A stretch of DNA of 36,405 nt from contig JAAYEH010000373.1 in the NCBI GenBank assembly GCA_012728855.1, positions 1 to 36,405 on the forward strand, given 5' to 3'. The position numbers and the translations under genes were made by a program. The DNA is from Rhodopirellula sp. (GTDB taxonomy: Bacteria > Planctomycetota > Planctomycetia > Pirellulales > Thermoguttaceae). Below, one piece after another: positions 24,839-32,501 of the stretch. The number at the start of each line of letters is the position of its first letter. The stretch's first letter is position 1. The notes under the pieces were generated by a model, which made no database searches, was not told the origin of the DNA, and saw only the letters and a program-made list of their open reading frames with translations.

Positions 24839-26488
24839 TTGAATTGGGGTAGCCTGCGAAGTCTATACGGTATACGCAAAGTGTCCGATGGCCTAAACAC
24901 CACATTTGCCCTCTTGGAGTCGACCGCAAACGAAGCTGCTGTCGGCGCCCTCTTGCCGATTCTGGACTCTTCTCACCGCGTGTTGCGAGAGGGGGCTCTG
25001 AAAGTCATTCTCGCGCGTCGCACCATGACAGGCCATCGCGAAGTGTTGCGCCGATTGCATACGCTTGACGAACCCGCCAGCCGGATCGTCGCTAACCAGC
25101 GCGGGCTCCTTTCGCCGGCGATTCGGGATGCCCTGCTGTCTGAGGAGCAGCCACTTCGAGCCAACGCCTGCTACGCACTGGTCTGGTTCAGGGAATACGA
25201 CCTGATCCCAGTGCTGCTGAAAGTGCTGGAAGACCGCGACGGCCCCGATGCCGACCTGGCGGCTCGGACGCTTGTCGAATTGATCGATCTGCTTGACGAG
25301 GAGTTGTCCGCGCCGGCGATGTCCGAAATTCGCCGCGACCCGCAACTCGTCCGGCAATACGTCGTCAGCGCTTTGGAGCAATCGGTCGAGCGATTCGTGA
25401 AACACAAGCGACGTGAGGTGGTGGAAGCTCTGGTTCTTCTTTCCGGACGCGACAGCGCCTCGCTTCTGAACATACTTCGATCGCCCTACCATCCCGCCTT
25501 TCTCGTGCTCATCGACATCCTCTCGAAAAGCCGTCACACGGCGGTCATCGGGCTGTTGTTGAGCTTTCTTGACGACGCGAGGGCGCCTTCCGGCATCCTC
25601 TCTGTCGTGAGCAAGCGGATCGATTTGCCGTTTGTCCAGGCTTTGCTCCGCAAAGTCGGGCGGCAGCCGTCCGCTGCGGTAGCTGCCAACTTGAAACGGA
25701 TGGACTCGCTCGCGTGGCTGCGATCGGGGGGAGCGGTGCTGGATTCGCTCGACGACAGGGCTCAACATGCCGCGGTGCGAACGGTGATGGCCTCGGGCAC
25801 GTCGCGGAGCGATGCCCTGGCAATGGTGGAGTATCTGCTGTTGCACGGGAAGAAGGGAGGCCGGCGGGCAGCCGCCCAAGCCCTCGAGGATTTGCACGGC
25901 GCCCAAGCCAACGCCCTGGCTTTGAAAGCCTTGGAGGATCCCGACGCCCAAGTCCAGGCGCATGTTGTGGTGCAACTCCGCCGCCGTGGCATTCCCGGCG
26001 CGCTGCCGCGGCTGGTCGAAATGATCGACAGCCCCCATGCCCTGGTTCGCAAGGCGGCTCGCCAGAGTCTAGCCGAGTTCAATTTCGCGAGGTTTCTCGC
26101 GGCCTTCGATATGCTCGATGAGGAGGTGCGGCGGAGCACCGGCATGTTGGTCAAGAAAGTCGATCCCGAGACCATCCCCTTGCTTGAGGCGGAAATGCAG
26201 TCGCCGGTCCGTACACGTCGTCTGCGAGCGATCGCCGTGATCCGAGCGATCGACGCGGCGGCTCCCCTCGAGGCCGCATTGATCCGGCTCACCGGCGACG
26301 AAGAGTCCGCCGTGCGTGCCGAGGCGGCACAAGCGCTGGCTGTCCGTCCGTCGCGCGCCGGTCGTGAGGCCCTTGGCGAACTGCTGACCGACCCGAGCCC
26401 TGCGGTCCGCGAGGCGGCGGACAAGGCACTGCATGGGCAGTGCGATTTCGCGCGATGGAAAGCAGCCGTTTCCAACCCGATCCATTGA
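24839..26488 (+). CDS. HEAT-repeat protein
   Basis: A 549-aa all-helical protein with about a dozen HEAT-type units. Examples are AAVGALLPILDSSHRVLREG, LIPVLLKVLEDRDGPDADLA, GALPRLVEMIDSPHALVRKA and ALGELLTDPSPAVREAADKA. Such proteins serve as scaffolds or binding surfaces; there is no catalytic motif, signal peptide or membrane helix. The start is uncertain: TTG 24839 lacks a ribosome site and overlaps a promoter-like TTGAAT/TATACG; GTG 24881 is an alternative. The first clear HEAT unit begins near residue 25, so the true start cannot be far downstream. It is followed after 16 bp by a membrane protein gene, suggesting a two-gene operon. Confidence 0.8.
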   Translation: MNWGSLRSLYGIRKVSDGLNTTFALLESTANEAAVGALLPILDSSHRVLREGALKVILARRTMTGHREVLRRLHTLDEPASRIVANQRGLLSPAIRDALLSEEQPLRANACYALVWFREYDLIPVLLKVLEDRDGPDADLAARTLVELIDLLDEELSAPAMSEIRRDPQLVRQYVVSALEQSVERFVKHKRREVVEALVLLSGRDSASLLNILRSPYHPAFLVLIDILSKSRHTAVIGLLLSFLDDARAPSGILSVVSKRIDLPFVQALLRKVGRQPSAAVAANLKRMDSLAWLRSGGAVLDSLDDRAQHAAVRTVMASGTSRSDALAMVEYLLLHGKKGGRRAAAQALEDLHGAQANALALKALEDPDAQVQAHVVVQLRRRGIPGALPRLVEMIDSPHALVRKAARQSLAEFNFARFLAAFDMLDEEVRRSTGMLVKKVDPETIPLLEAEMQSPVRTRRLRAIAVIRAIDAAAPLEAALIRLTGDEESAVRAEAAQALAVRPSRAGREALGELLTDPSPAVREAADKALHGQCDFARWKAAVSNPIH

Positions 26489-26504
26489 CCCGTCGGAAAC
26501 CTCC

Positions 26505-26987
26505 ATGTACGGTTTCTTCTATGCCACGATGCTCCTCGCCGATCGCACGGCTCGTCTGGAAGACCTCACCAGGCAGTTCCGCGAGCGAAGAGCGGCGATG
26601 AGCCCGAGCATGGCGGTCGCCGTATTAGCGATAGTTACCGGGATTGTTCTCGGCTTCTGGTTGTGGGCTCGGGTTGCCGAACGGCGCGAACAATCGCGAG
26701 GTGCGAATCGGCCCTGGCGGCTTCTGTGGAGCTTGGCGCGCGCACACGGCCTGCGAGGGCCGGAGATCTGGTGTCTGTGGCGTTTGGCGCGTTACCAGCG
26801 ATTGACCGATCCGGCGCGGCTATTCCTCGAGCCGGAACGGCTCAGCGCCGAGCAGGCAGGCCAGATCGCGAAGCCTGAACTGCTCGAATCGCTACGGGTT
26901 CGCCTCTTCGCCGGCTTGGAAGCGGCCATAACCGAGGAGCCCCACTCGCCGGGCTGCATTGCTGCACCCGACGGGCGAGGCTCATAA
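26505..26987 (+). CDS. Small single-pass membrane protein after HEAT gene
   Basis: A 160-aa protein, unrecognised. A charged N-terminal segment (LADRTARLEDLTRQFRER) precedes one strong membrane helix (about 30-50, AVAVLAIVTGIVLGFWLWAR). The remaining ~105 residues are basic-helical and probably cytoplasmic (GPEIWCLWRLARYQRLTDPA, LFLEPERLSAEQAGQI). The pattern of a membrane helix with a short soluble helical domain recalls PilZ-associated or flagellar-type planctomycete proteins but lacks a motif. The start could also be ATG 26529. Confidence 0.65.
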   Translation: MYGFFYATMLLADRTARLEDLTRQFRERRAAMSPSMAVAVLAIVTGIVLGFWLWARVAERREQSRGANRPWRLLWSLARAHGLRGPEIWCLWRLARYQRLTDPARLFLEPERLSAEQAGQIAKPELLESLRVRLFAGLEAAITEEPHSPGCIAAPDGRGS

Positions 26988-27013
26988 AGGGCTTTTCGCC
27001 GATGCTTTCCGTA

Positions 27014-28432
27014 TCAATACGCGCTGCCGCGGGTGGCGCGAGGAGGATTGCGGGGTTTGAAAAGGCCGCTGACCGACCCCGGTGAAGTGCGAGGAACCGA
27101 GTCCTTCGGCTGCTTGGCGCGGTAGTCGGCCTCCGTGGCCGCCGTTCCGTAGCCGATGACCTGATTCTCATCGACCCAGCCCATGCGACGAAGAAGATCC
27201 TGCAGACTCATCTCCTTGATGCCGATCTTGCGAGCTTCGTCGATCATCTTCTGATAGGCGTCCATAACCGCCTTGGGAGAATCGGGGGCGGGTTCCTTTC
27301 CCACGATCAGATAACGGGTCTGAGTCGTCATCTTGCCCGTAATTTCTTCTCCATCCTGCGCGGCGTCGACCACTCCTCCATTCATCACGATCAGGTTACG
27401 CACGGTGGGCAGGTCGCTCTTGTCGTCGCCGTCGATGTCGATCAGTCCGGCCAACGCGAATTGCTCTCGTTGTCCCGGGGCCCAGATCGGCGTGTGAATC
27501 ACGTCGCCGGGCATGATCGGGTCCGACACGCTGTCTTCCACGATCCGGGCTTCGGCCAAATGGTCGCCGAGGATCTGGGTTACTTCGATGCTGGCCTTGC
27601 GCCCCTGGCTGGTCACGTCGCTGATGGCCGACGAGTAGACACTGAAGGTGGTCTGCCGCTTCAGTCCGTCCGCCCGCCCGAGGTTGACCCAGACGGTTCC
27701 CTGCCGCTGATTGACCCAGCGGATCTCTCCATCGGCCGTCTCGAACACCGGCGAAATCGCCTTCTCCAGTTGTCCACGGGTATTGTCATACAATTGGCGT
27801 GTCGTCGAAATCTCGATGGCGGCCTTCTGTTGCGCGGCGGCGGCTTTCTCTTGCGTTTCTTTCAACGTCGTCTGCGCGGTTTCGATCTGTTTCAACAGAT
27901 CGCTCTTCTCGCCGCGCGCCGCGTCCAGATCCGTGGTGAATTGCTGGCGCATCGCCAGCACGTCGGCGCCCGCTTTCTTCGCGGCTTCGGCATGTTGATC
28001 GATCTGGGGTTGCTTGTTCTGCTCGAACGAGGCCAAGGAGTCGGTCAGTTTTTTCACCTGGTCCTGTTCGGAGGCCAGGGCCGTATTCTTTTTCTGCACC
28101 ACGTCAAAAAGGTAGGCGAGTATCTTCTTATAATTGCGGTTGGCCTGGTCGTAGTTGGCCCCGTAGGTCTCCATATCCTTGTTGAACTCGGTGGTGGCCG
28201 TGTCCATTTTGTCGGTCGCCGCCAAACCGATCATCTCCTTGAGTTGATTGTTCTCCGTCAGGACGTTCCTGGCCGTCTCTTCCTGCTCCTTGGCTTTCTG
28301 GTCGGCGGCCATGAACTTCGTGGTGGCTTCCTGATATTGACGGAAAAACATGAAGGTCATGACACCCAGCAGGATGGTGAGCATGACGAAGATGATCAAC
28401 GCGATTTGCAGCCCCTGGTTTTCGCGTGCCAT
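27014..28432 (-). CDS. Membrane-anchored coiled-coil protein with BRCT-like C-terminus
   Basis: A 472-aa protein. One N-terminal membrane helix (about 9-30, LQIALIIFVMLTILLGVMTF) is followed by a long coiled coil (about 31-215, rich in Glu, Lys, Gln and Ala). A compact beta domain comes next (IRWVNQRQGTVWVNLGRADG, then FSVYSS). About residues 324-378 read FALAGLIDIDG, VRNLIVMNGGVV, TRYLIVGKEP, the strand-helix order of a BRCT-like fold. The tail is Pro/Arg-rich. The topology suggests an envelope or cell-shape structural protein of planctomycetes; function unknown. It has a good sigma-70 promoter and AGGAG-like AGTTGTCC context is weak. Confidence 0.8.
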   Translation of the reverse strand: MARENQGLQIALIIFVMLTILLGVMTFMFFRQYQEATTKFMAADQKAKEQEETARNVLTENNQLKEMIGLAATDKMDTATTEFNKDMETYGANYDQANRNYKKILAYLFDVVQKKNTALASEQDQVKKLTDSLASFEQNKQPQIDQHAEAAKKAGADVLAMRQQFTTDLDAARGEKSDLLKQIETAQTTLKETQEKAAAAQQKAAIEISTTRQLYDNTRGQLEKAISPVFETADGEIRWVNQRQGTVWVNLGRADGLKRQTTFSVYSSAISDVTSQGRKASIEVTQILGDHLAEARIVEDSVSDPIMPGDVIHTPIWAPGQREQFALAGLIDIDGDDKSDLPTVRNLIVMNGGVVDAAQDGEEITGKMTTQTRYLIVGKEPAPDSPKAVMDAYQKMIDEARKIGIKEMSLQDLLRRMGWVDENQVIGYGTAATEADYRAKQPKDSVPRTSPGSVSGLFKPRNPPRATRGSAY

Positions 28433-28574
28433 AATTGGACAACTCCTCTACCGCGGATCGGCGGATTCCGCGTTGGTGGTTCCGGTCAGCCTCGTCTCAA
28501 CGGCCTCCCGATCCGACCCGGAAGGCGAGACATGGGTGCCACGGATAAGACGTTTCAAGCAAAGCACCTAGGTC

Positions 28575-28603
28575 GATTCTAAACAGGGTAAAGGGGGCTG
28601 TCA
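28575..28603 (-). promoter_or_regulatory. Strong sigma-70 promoter for the coiled-coil gene
   Basis: Minus strand: TTGACA (28603-28598), 17-bp spacer, TAGAAT (28580-28575). It is the best consensus match in the window. The leader to ATG 28432 would be about 135 nt. Confidence 0.65.
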
Positions 28604-28605
28604 AC

Positions 28606-28628
28606 GAAAAAACCCCCCGGCCTGGGAG
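28606..28628 (-). terminator. Weak terminator-like hairpin upstream of that promoter
   Basis: Minus strand: CTCCC, loop AGGCC, GGGGG, then G and six T. The stem is 5 bp with one G-U pair. It would insulate the promoter from minus-strand transcription. A separate CGGCGGGG/CCCCGCCG stem (28699-28726) lies further upstream. The rest of the 28433-28852 gap shows nothing else. Confidence 0.35.
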
Positions 28629-28852
28629 CAGTCGCGAACGAAAGAGCCGATGTTCCAAACCCCTGTCAGAAAATAACTTACGCCAATCAGGAAAGGGCCG
28701 GCGGGGCTGCCCTTGAGACCCCGCCGACCAATTTCCATCATCGACGAAAAAATCGAGAGATGCAAGCGTTGCGGCCAGATATCCTCAGGCACGTTGAATT
28801 GCCGGGGTGGAACCGATACAACAAGAACCGCCGGAAGCATCCCCACTGGTCT

Positions 28853-28954
28853 GGGCATGGTTCAAAAACGGGGACTGGCTCCGAGTCAAATAGCTTCGGC
28901 CGGTGGAAAAACATGGTTCGGCGAGGTGCCTGTCCCCGTTTTTGAACCATGCCC
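28853..28954 (+). repeat. Long-hairpin repeat, copy B
   Basis: The 30-nt arms (28853-28882 and 28925-28954) pair throughout except at the two conserved T-T positions. The core is GGGGACTGGCTCC / GGTGCCTGTCCCC; the outer arm is GGGCATGGTTCAAAAAC and its complement. The 42-nt inner part contains GGAAAAACATGG and GGCGAG, shared with copy D. It ends 29 bp before the DUF362 start codon. Confidence 0.9.
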
Positions 28955-28983
28955 TGGTCCGGGCCCATCCGCATCGAGTGACC

Positions 28984-30207
28984 ATGATCGCGGGCAATCC
29001 CCTTCTCGACTCGAAAACCTCTCCGGCGGTCCAATGTGCCGCCGGAAACGGGGCATACGACAATACACGGCAGGCGCTGGAGGCGATCAACCTGGCGGCG
29101 GTCCGCGGAAGACGCGTTCTCTTAAAGCCCAACGCCGGCCGACTCGCTTCGGCAGGTGCAGGAATCACAACCGATCCGCAAGTTGTCGCCGCCGCGATCG
29201 ACGTGCTGCGGGAACATGGCGCCGAGGTGACGGTGGGAGAGAGCCCGATCGTGGGCGTCGACGTGCTCGAAGCCTTCGAAATGACGGGAATTGCAGCCGT
29301 GGCATCGCAGCGGAATTGTCCTTGCCTGGACATGGATCGCCGACCGTACGTGGAAGTGCCCGTGCCGGAAGGACGTGCGATCCACAGCCTCAAGGTCTGC
29401 TCCGACGTGCTGGAATGCGACCTGCTCGTATCGATGCCGGTCATGAAAATGCATATGCATACGGGCGTTTCGCTTTCGGTGAAAAACATGAAGGGATGCC
29501 TCTGGCGGCGGAGCAAAGTCCAGTTTCACATGCTGCCGCCCATCAAGGGAAGCGAGCAGAAGCCGATCGATATTGCCATCGCCGATATGGCCTCGGTGCT
29601 GCGACCCCACCTGGCCATTGTCGACGGGACCGTGGGCATGGAAGGACTCGGCCCCAGTGCGGGCCAAGCCAAGCCGCTGGATGCCGTCGTGGTCAGTTCC
29701 GACCCCTTTGCCGCCGATGCCGTGGCGTGCCACCTGATGGGCGCCGACGCCGGGCGTATCCCGCACTTATACCTTGGCGCCCAGCGCGGTTACGGAGTGA
29801 TCGACCTGGACGCGCTGGAAGTTTGCCCCGGGCACTGGCGCAGTTTTGTATCAGCCTTCGCTCACCCTCCGGCAAACCTGACCATCGAGTTTCCCAACAT
29901 CACCGTCTGGGACGACCGCTCCTGCAGCGCGTGCCAGTCCACGCTCCTGCTGTTTCTCGCCCGCTACCAGGATCGCCTTTTTGACTATTTTCCATCACAA
30001 AGCAGGCTCCACATCGCGATCGGCAAAGCGGACCAGAAACTGCCCCAAGGGACGCTCTGCATCGGCAACTGCACGGCCCAGCGGCGGGGCGATGGTCCGT
30101 TTGTTCCGGGCTGCCCGCCGGTTGCCAGCCAGATCTTCGGCGTTATCAGCCAAGAGCAATCCGCCGACGTCACGGATGCCGACCGAATAGAGGGTGGGGG
30201 ACAATAG
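28984..30207 (+). CDS. DUF362-domain protein with C-terminal cysteines
   Basis: A 407-aa protein of the DUF362 family (function unknown, often beside ferredoxin domains). Recognisable blocks are GRRVLLKPNAGRLASAGAGI, TDPQVVAAAIDVLREHGAEV, GESPIVGVDV, LVSMPVMKMHMHTGVSLSVK and NMKGCLWR, and IVDGTVGMEGLGPSAGQ with DPFAADAVACHLMG. The last 100 residues carry Cys motifs (SCSACQS about 313-319; CIGNC about 359-363 and a Cys near 376) that could hold an Fe-S cluster, but not the classic 4Fe-4S CxxCxxCxxxC. ATG 28984 is chosen because upstream codons run through repeat B. A strong terminator follows. Confidence 0.87.
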   Translation: MIAGNPLLDSKTSPAVQCAAGNGAYDNTRQALEAINLAAVRGRRVLLKPNAGRLASAGAGITTDPQVVAAAIDVLREHGAEVTVGESPIVGVDVLEAFEMTGIAAVASQRNCPCLDMDRRPYVEVPVPEGRAIHSLKVCSDVLECDLLVSMPVMKMHMHTGVSLSVKNMKGCLWRRSKVQFHMLPPIKGSEQKPIDIAIADMASVLRPHLAIVDGTVGMEGLGPSAGQAKPLDAVVVSSDPFAADAVACHLMGADAGRIPHLYLGAQRGYGVIDLDALEVCPGHWRSFVSAFAHPPANLTIEFPNITVWDDRSCSACQSTLLLFLARYQDRLFDYFPSQSRLHIAIGKADQKLPQGTLCIGNCTAQRRGDGPFVPGCPPVASQIFGVISQEQSADVTDADRIEGGGQ

Positions 30208-30245
30208 CCTGACCTCAGCCAGGCTGCCGGCCATCCGATTCCCGC

Positions 30246-30292
30246 GCAGCCCGGCCGTTGCCCGATGGTACCAGCCGGGCTGCTGATTTTTT
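30246..30292 (+). terminator. Rho-independent terminator of the DUF362 gene
   Basis: GCAGCCCGGC (30246-30255) pairs perfectly with GCCGGGCTGC (30274-30283), followed by TGA and six T (30287-30292). The 18-nt loop is longer than usual. Confidence 0.75.
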
Positions 30293-30393
30293 CAAAAAAG
30301 TCGGTCGCATTTCGACCGGTTTTGGCCATGCAATGGTTAGTGGCAGCACGGCCACTTCCAGCAACCAACCATATTCAGTCAAGGAGTTCTCTC

Positions 30394-30669
30394 ATGAAAC
30401 GCGCTGCGTTGATCGTCGCTCTGGCAGGCGCCCTTCTGGCCTGGAGCATGTCGGGTGGAATCGCATCGGCCCAGGGTCATCACGGCTCCGGTCACCACGG
30501 GCATGGGCACCATAGCCAGAGTCACCACGGGCACTATGGTCACGGGCATCACGGCCACCACGGGCACGGGTATTACGGCTACGGCTATTACCGGCCGTAC
30601 GGATATCCTTACGGTTGCTACCGTCCGTACTATCCGTATCCGTACTATGGCTGGTCTTACGGCCGGTAG
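30394..30669 (+). CDS. Secreted His/Gly/Tyr-rich peptide
   Basis: A 91-aa protein. A signal peptide (MKRAALIVALAGALLAWSMS, cut near IASAQ) releases about 64 residues in two halves. The first is a HHGHGHH-type stretch with about 16 His; the second is Tyr/Pro/Gly-rich (YYGYGYYRPYGYPYG) with about 16 Tyr and one Cys. The His half should bind Zn, Ni or Cu; the Tyr half recalls cross-linkable structural proteins. No family is recognised. AAGGAG lies 7 nt upstream of ATG 30394. It is monocistronic between the DUF362 terminator and repeat F. Confidence 0.85.
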   Translation: MKRAALIVALAGALLAWSMSGGIASAQGHHGSGHHGHGHHSQSHHGHYGHGHHGHHGHGYYGYGYYRPYGYPYGCYRPYYPYPYYGWSYGR

Positions 30670-30680
30670 AACGGCACGCG

Positions 30681-30780
30681 TTTGGCATGGTTCAGAGAAA
30701 GCTCGCGAAAAATGACAATGGTCGATCCCGCCTGCGGAGCGGGATCGACCGTGTGCGACCCAACTCTGGACCATGCCAAA
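30681..30780. repeat. Modular palindrome F (GATCCCGC core with GGCATGGT arms)
   Basis: Outer arms TTTGGCATGGTTCAGAG (30681-30697) and CTCTGGACCATGCCAAA (30764-30780) pair with one mismatch. Inside, GGTCGATCCCGC (30720-30731) pairs perfectly with GCGGGATCGACC (30739-30750), loop CTGCGGA. The outer arm matches that of copy B; the inner hairpin matches the one at 5632-5656. On the minus strand the inner stem is followed by ATTGTCATTTTT, so it may also terminate galU-nusG transcription. Confidence 0.75.
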
Positions 30781-30781
30781 A

Positions 30782-30806
30782 CTCCCTGCTCCCTGCTCCC
30801 TGCTCC
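30782..30806. repeat. Heptamer tandem repeat (CTCCCTG)n
   Basis: About 3.6 copies of CTCCCTG in direct repetition, starting directly after palindrome F and ending 7 bp from the NusG-like stop codon. Heptamer repeats of this kind can vary in number between strains. Confidence 0.8.
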
Positions 30807-30812
30807 CTGCTC

Positions 30813-31394
30813 CTACCCAACCGGCTCGAGCAGGAAATCGTCGATCTCGACCGAAGCGCCTTGCTGCAAGAAATCGACGCTAACGAGAAGTCGGGTCTGA
30901 CCGCGACGGACCAAGACCGTTCCTTCCAGACCCACCAGCGGCCCGTGCTTGACTCGGACACGGGCGCCGCTTGCCAGGCGGCTCTCGATGGTCAACGGTG
31001 CATTTGCCGCGATCAGTCGCTGGATTTGCCGCAGATCGCGACGTAGGCGCTCCGGGTCGTCGACGGAAAGGATCTGGGAGATCCGTTTGGTGGCCAACGC
31101 AACAAGACGCTGTTCCTCTGTTCCACACAGGAAAAGGTACCCGGTAAAGAGCGGGGAAGTCGACGTGACTCGGTGGCGGTGGTAGATGGCGTTGCGCGGT
31201 ACCAGAGGCAGGTAAAACGGAATGCCGCTATCGAACAGGCATCTGGCCAGGGCCTTCTCTTGACGAGCCTTGGTATAGATCACCCACCATTGCCGCGGTC
31301 TGCCGGTCGGAGCCGGCACGACTTCCGAACACTGGTCCGCATCCTCCAGCAGCGATTCGGGAAACAGGTTCGGCTCATCGCCCAAGATCGCCAT
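30813..31394 (-). CDS. NusG/RfaH-family transcription elongation factor
   Basis: A 193-aa paralogue of NusG. A 35-residue acidic N-terminal extension precedes the NGN domain (about 35-125): QWWVIYTKARQEKALARCL, GIPFYLPLVPR, SPLFTGYLFL. The C-terminal KOW domain (about 140-190) shows GARVRVKHGPLVGLEGTVLV. NGN binds RNA polymerase and suppresses pausing. Specialised paralogues (RfaH, UpxY, LoaP) act on long polysaccharide or secondary-metabolite operons. It is 20 bp downstream of galU and probably co-transcribed, which points to control of exopolysaccharide genes, but no such cluster is in this window. Housekeeping NusG is unlikely because its usual partners (secE, rplK) are absent. Confidence 0.85.
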   Translation of the reverse strand: MAILGDEPNLFPESLLEDADQCSEVVPAPTGRPRQWWVIYTKARQEKALARCLFDSGIPFYLPLVPRNAIYHRHRVTSTSPLFTGYLFLCGTEEQRLVALATKRISQILSVDDPERLRRDLRQIQRLIAANAPLTIESRLASGARVRVKHGPLVGLEGTVLVRRGQTRLLVSVDFLQQGASVEIDDFLLEPVG

Positions 31395-31414
31395 GCCTCT
31401 AACCTCGCAATGGA

Positions 31415-32308
31415 TTACCGCTCCACCGATCGGGCAGGAATCTCGAGATTGCGCAAATAGGCCGCGAATTCCGCACCGATTTCACGATCGCGCAGCGCGT
31501 ACTCGACATTGGCGATCAGGTAGCGGAGCGGATCGCCCGTGGTGTACCAGGTGCCTTCGATCTGGTGTGCGAGGACACGTCCTTCGCGACACAGGGTGTG
31601 ATTGGCGTCGGTCAGCCACAACTCGTTTCCCTTGCCCACCGGCTGTGTCTGGAGGATCTCGATGGTTCGCCAGGGCAGGACAAATCGCCCCAATTGCGCC
31701 AAGGTCGATGGGGCCTCTTCCACGGGCGGTTTTTCCACGATGAACTCCAACTCCTTCGGCTCCGTCCCCGCTTTGAGCCTCGCCAGTCCGTAGCGAGTAG
31801 CCTCGGGCATCGGCATGTCCTGAAAGGCGATGACGGCCGCGGGGCTGTGCCGGCGGTAGACTTCGATGAGCTGTCCGACACACGGCGTCTCGGAAAGGAC
31901 CAAGTCGTCGCCGAACATGTAAACGAAGGGCTCGCCGCGGTCGAGAAAACTGCTGGCCGCCAGCAGCGGGGTGCCGTTGCCGTAGGGGAGGTGACGGCCT
32001 TGGCGAACCACCGCGATGTTGGCCATCTTGGCCACTTCCCGCACAAGATCCGCGTAATCGTGTTTTTCCTGCTCGGCAAGGTGGATTTCCAGTTCCCGGG
32101 AACTATCAAAATGATCGCCGACCGCCTGGGTTCCGGCACGGGTGACCAGAATGATATCCTTGATGCCCGAATTCACGGCCTCCTCGACCAGATATTGAAC
32201 CACGGGCTTGTTGACAATCGGCAGCAGCTCTTTGGGGACGACTTTGGTCGCGGGGAGAAATCGCGTACCAAAGCCAGCAACGGCGATAACGGCTTTGCGA
32301 GGTATCAA
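31415..32308 (-). CDS. galU: UTP-glucose-1-phosphate uridylyltransferase
   Basis: A 297-aa nucleotidyltransferase making UDP-glucose for polysaccharide and envelope synthesis. GFGTRFLPATKVVPKELLP is the nucleotide-binding and catalytic loop (Arg, Lys); KPVVQYLVEEAVNSG follows. Uridine and sugar contacts are FVYMFGDDL (Asp pair) and FIVEKPP, GRFVLPW and GTWYTTGDPLRYL. The start is TTG 32308 with AAGGAG 6 nt upstream; the next ATG upstream (32327) is in another frame and ATG 32404 would add 32 non-conserved residues. Length is normal for bacterial GalU. It leads a two-gene operon with the NusG/RfaH-like factor. Confidence 0.95.
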   Translation of the reverse strand: MIPRKAVIAVAGFGTRFLPATKVVPKELLPIVNKPVVQYLVEEAVNSGIKDIILVTRAGTQAVGDHFDSSRELEIHLAEQEKHDYADLVREVAKMANIAVVRQGRHLPYGNGTPLLAASSFLDRGEPFVYMFGDDLVLSETPCVGQLIEVYRRHSPAAVIAFQDMPMPEATRYGLARLKAGTEPKELEFIVEKPPVEEAPSTLAQLGRFVLPWRTIEILQTQPVGKGNELWLTDANHTLCREGRVLAHQIEGTWYTTGDPLRYLIANVEYALRDREIGAEFAAYLRNLEIPARSVER

Positions 32309-32422
32309 TGTCCACTCCTTTCCATGAACCGCGAGGGAAACGCGATTCCATGATAGGCTTTGGGCGGCCTCAAGCAATGGGGGACTATGCTCGATACCTC
32401 CCACCTACGCCGGCTCCCATGG

Positions 32423-32451
32423 TTGCTCCGCCGTGCTGCCAAGGTTAGTAT
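32423..32451 (+). promoter_or_regulatory. Candidate promoter for the glycosidase-like gene
   Basis: TTGCTC (32423-32428), 17-bp spacer, TAGTAT (32446-32451), 50 bp before ATG 32502. Both boxes are moderate matches. Confidence 0.3.
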
Positions 32452-32501
32452 GACGGCGCACTGGCGGTAAGTTCGCACACAAGCATTAGAGGGGGTGTAC
32501 C

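Noticed and set aside
28903..28983. N-terminal extension of the DUF362 protein
   Set aside because: It is the translation of the right arm of repeat B.
28713..29984. 423-aa open frame over repeat B and the DUF362 gene
   Set aside because: It runs through the palindrome and reads the DUF362 gene out of frame.
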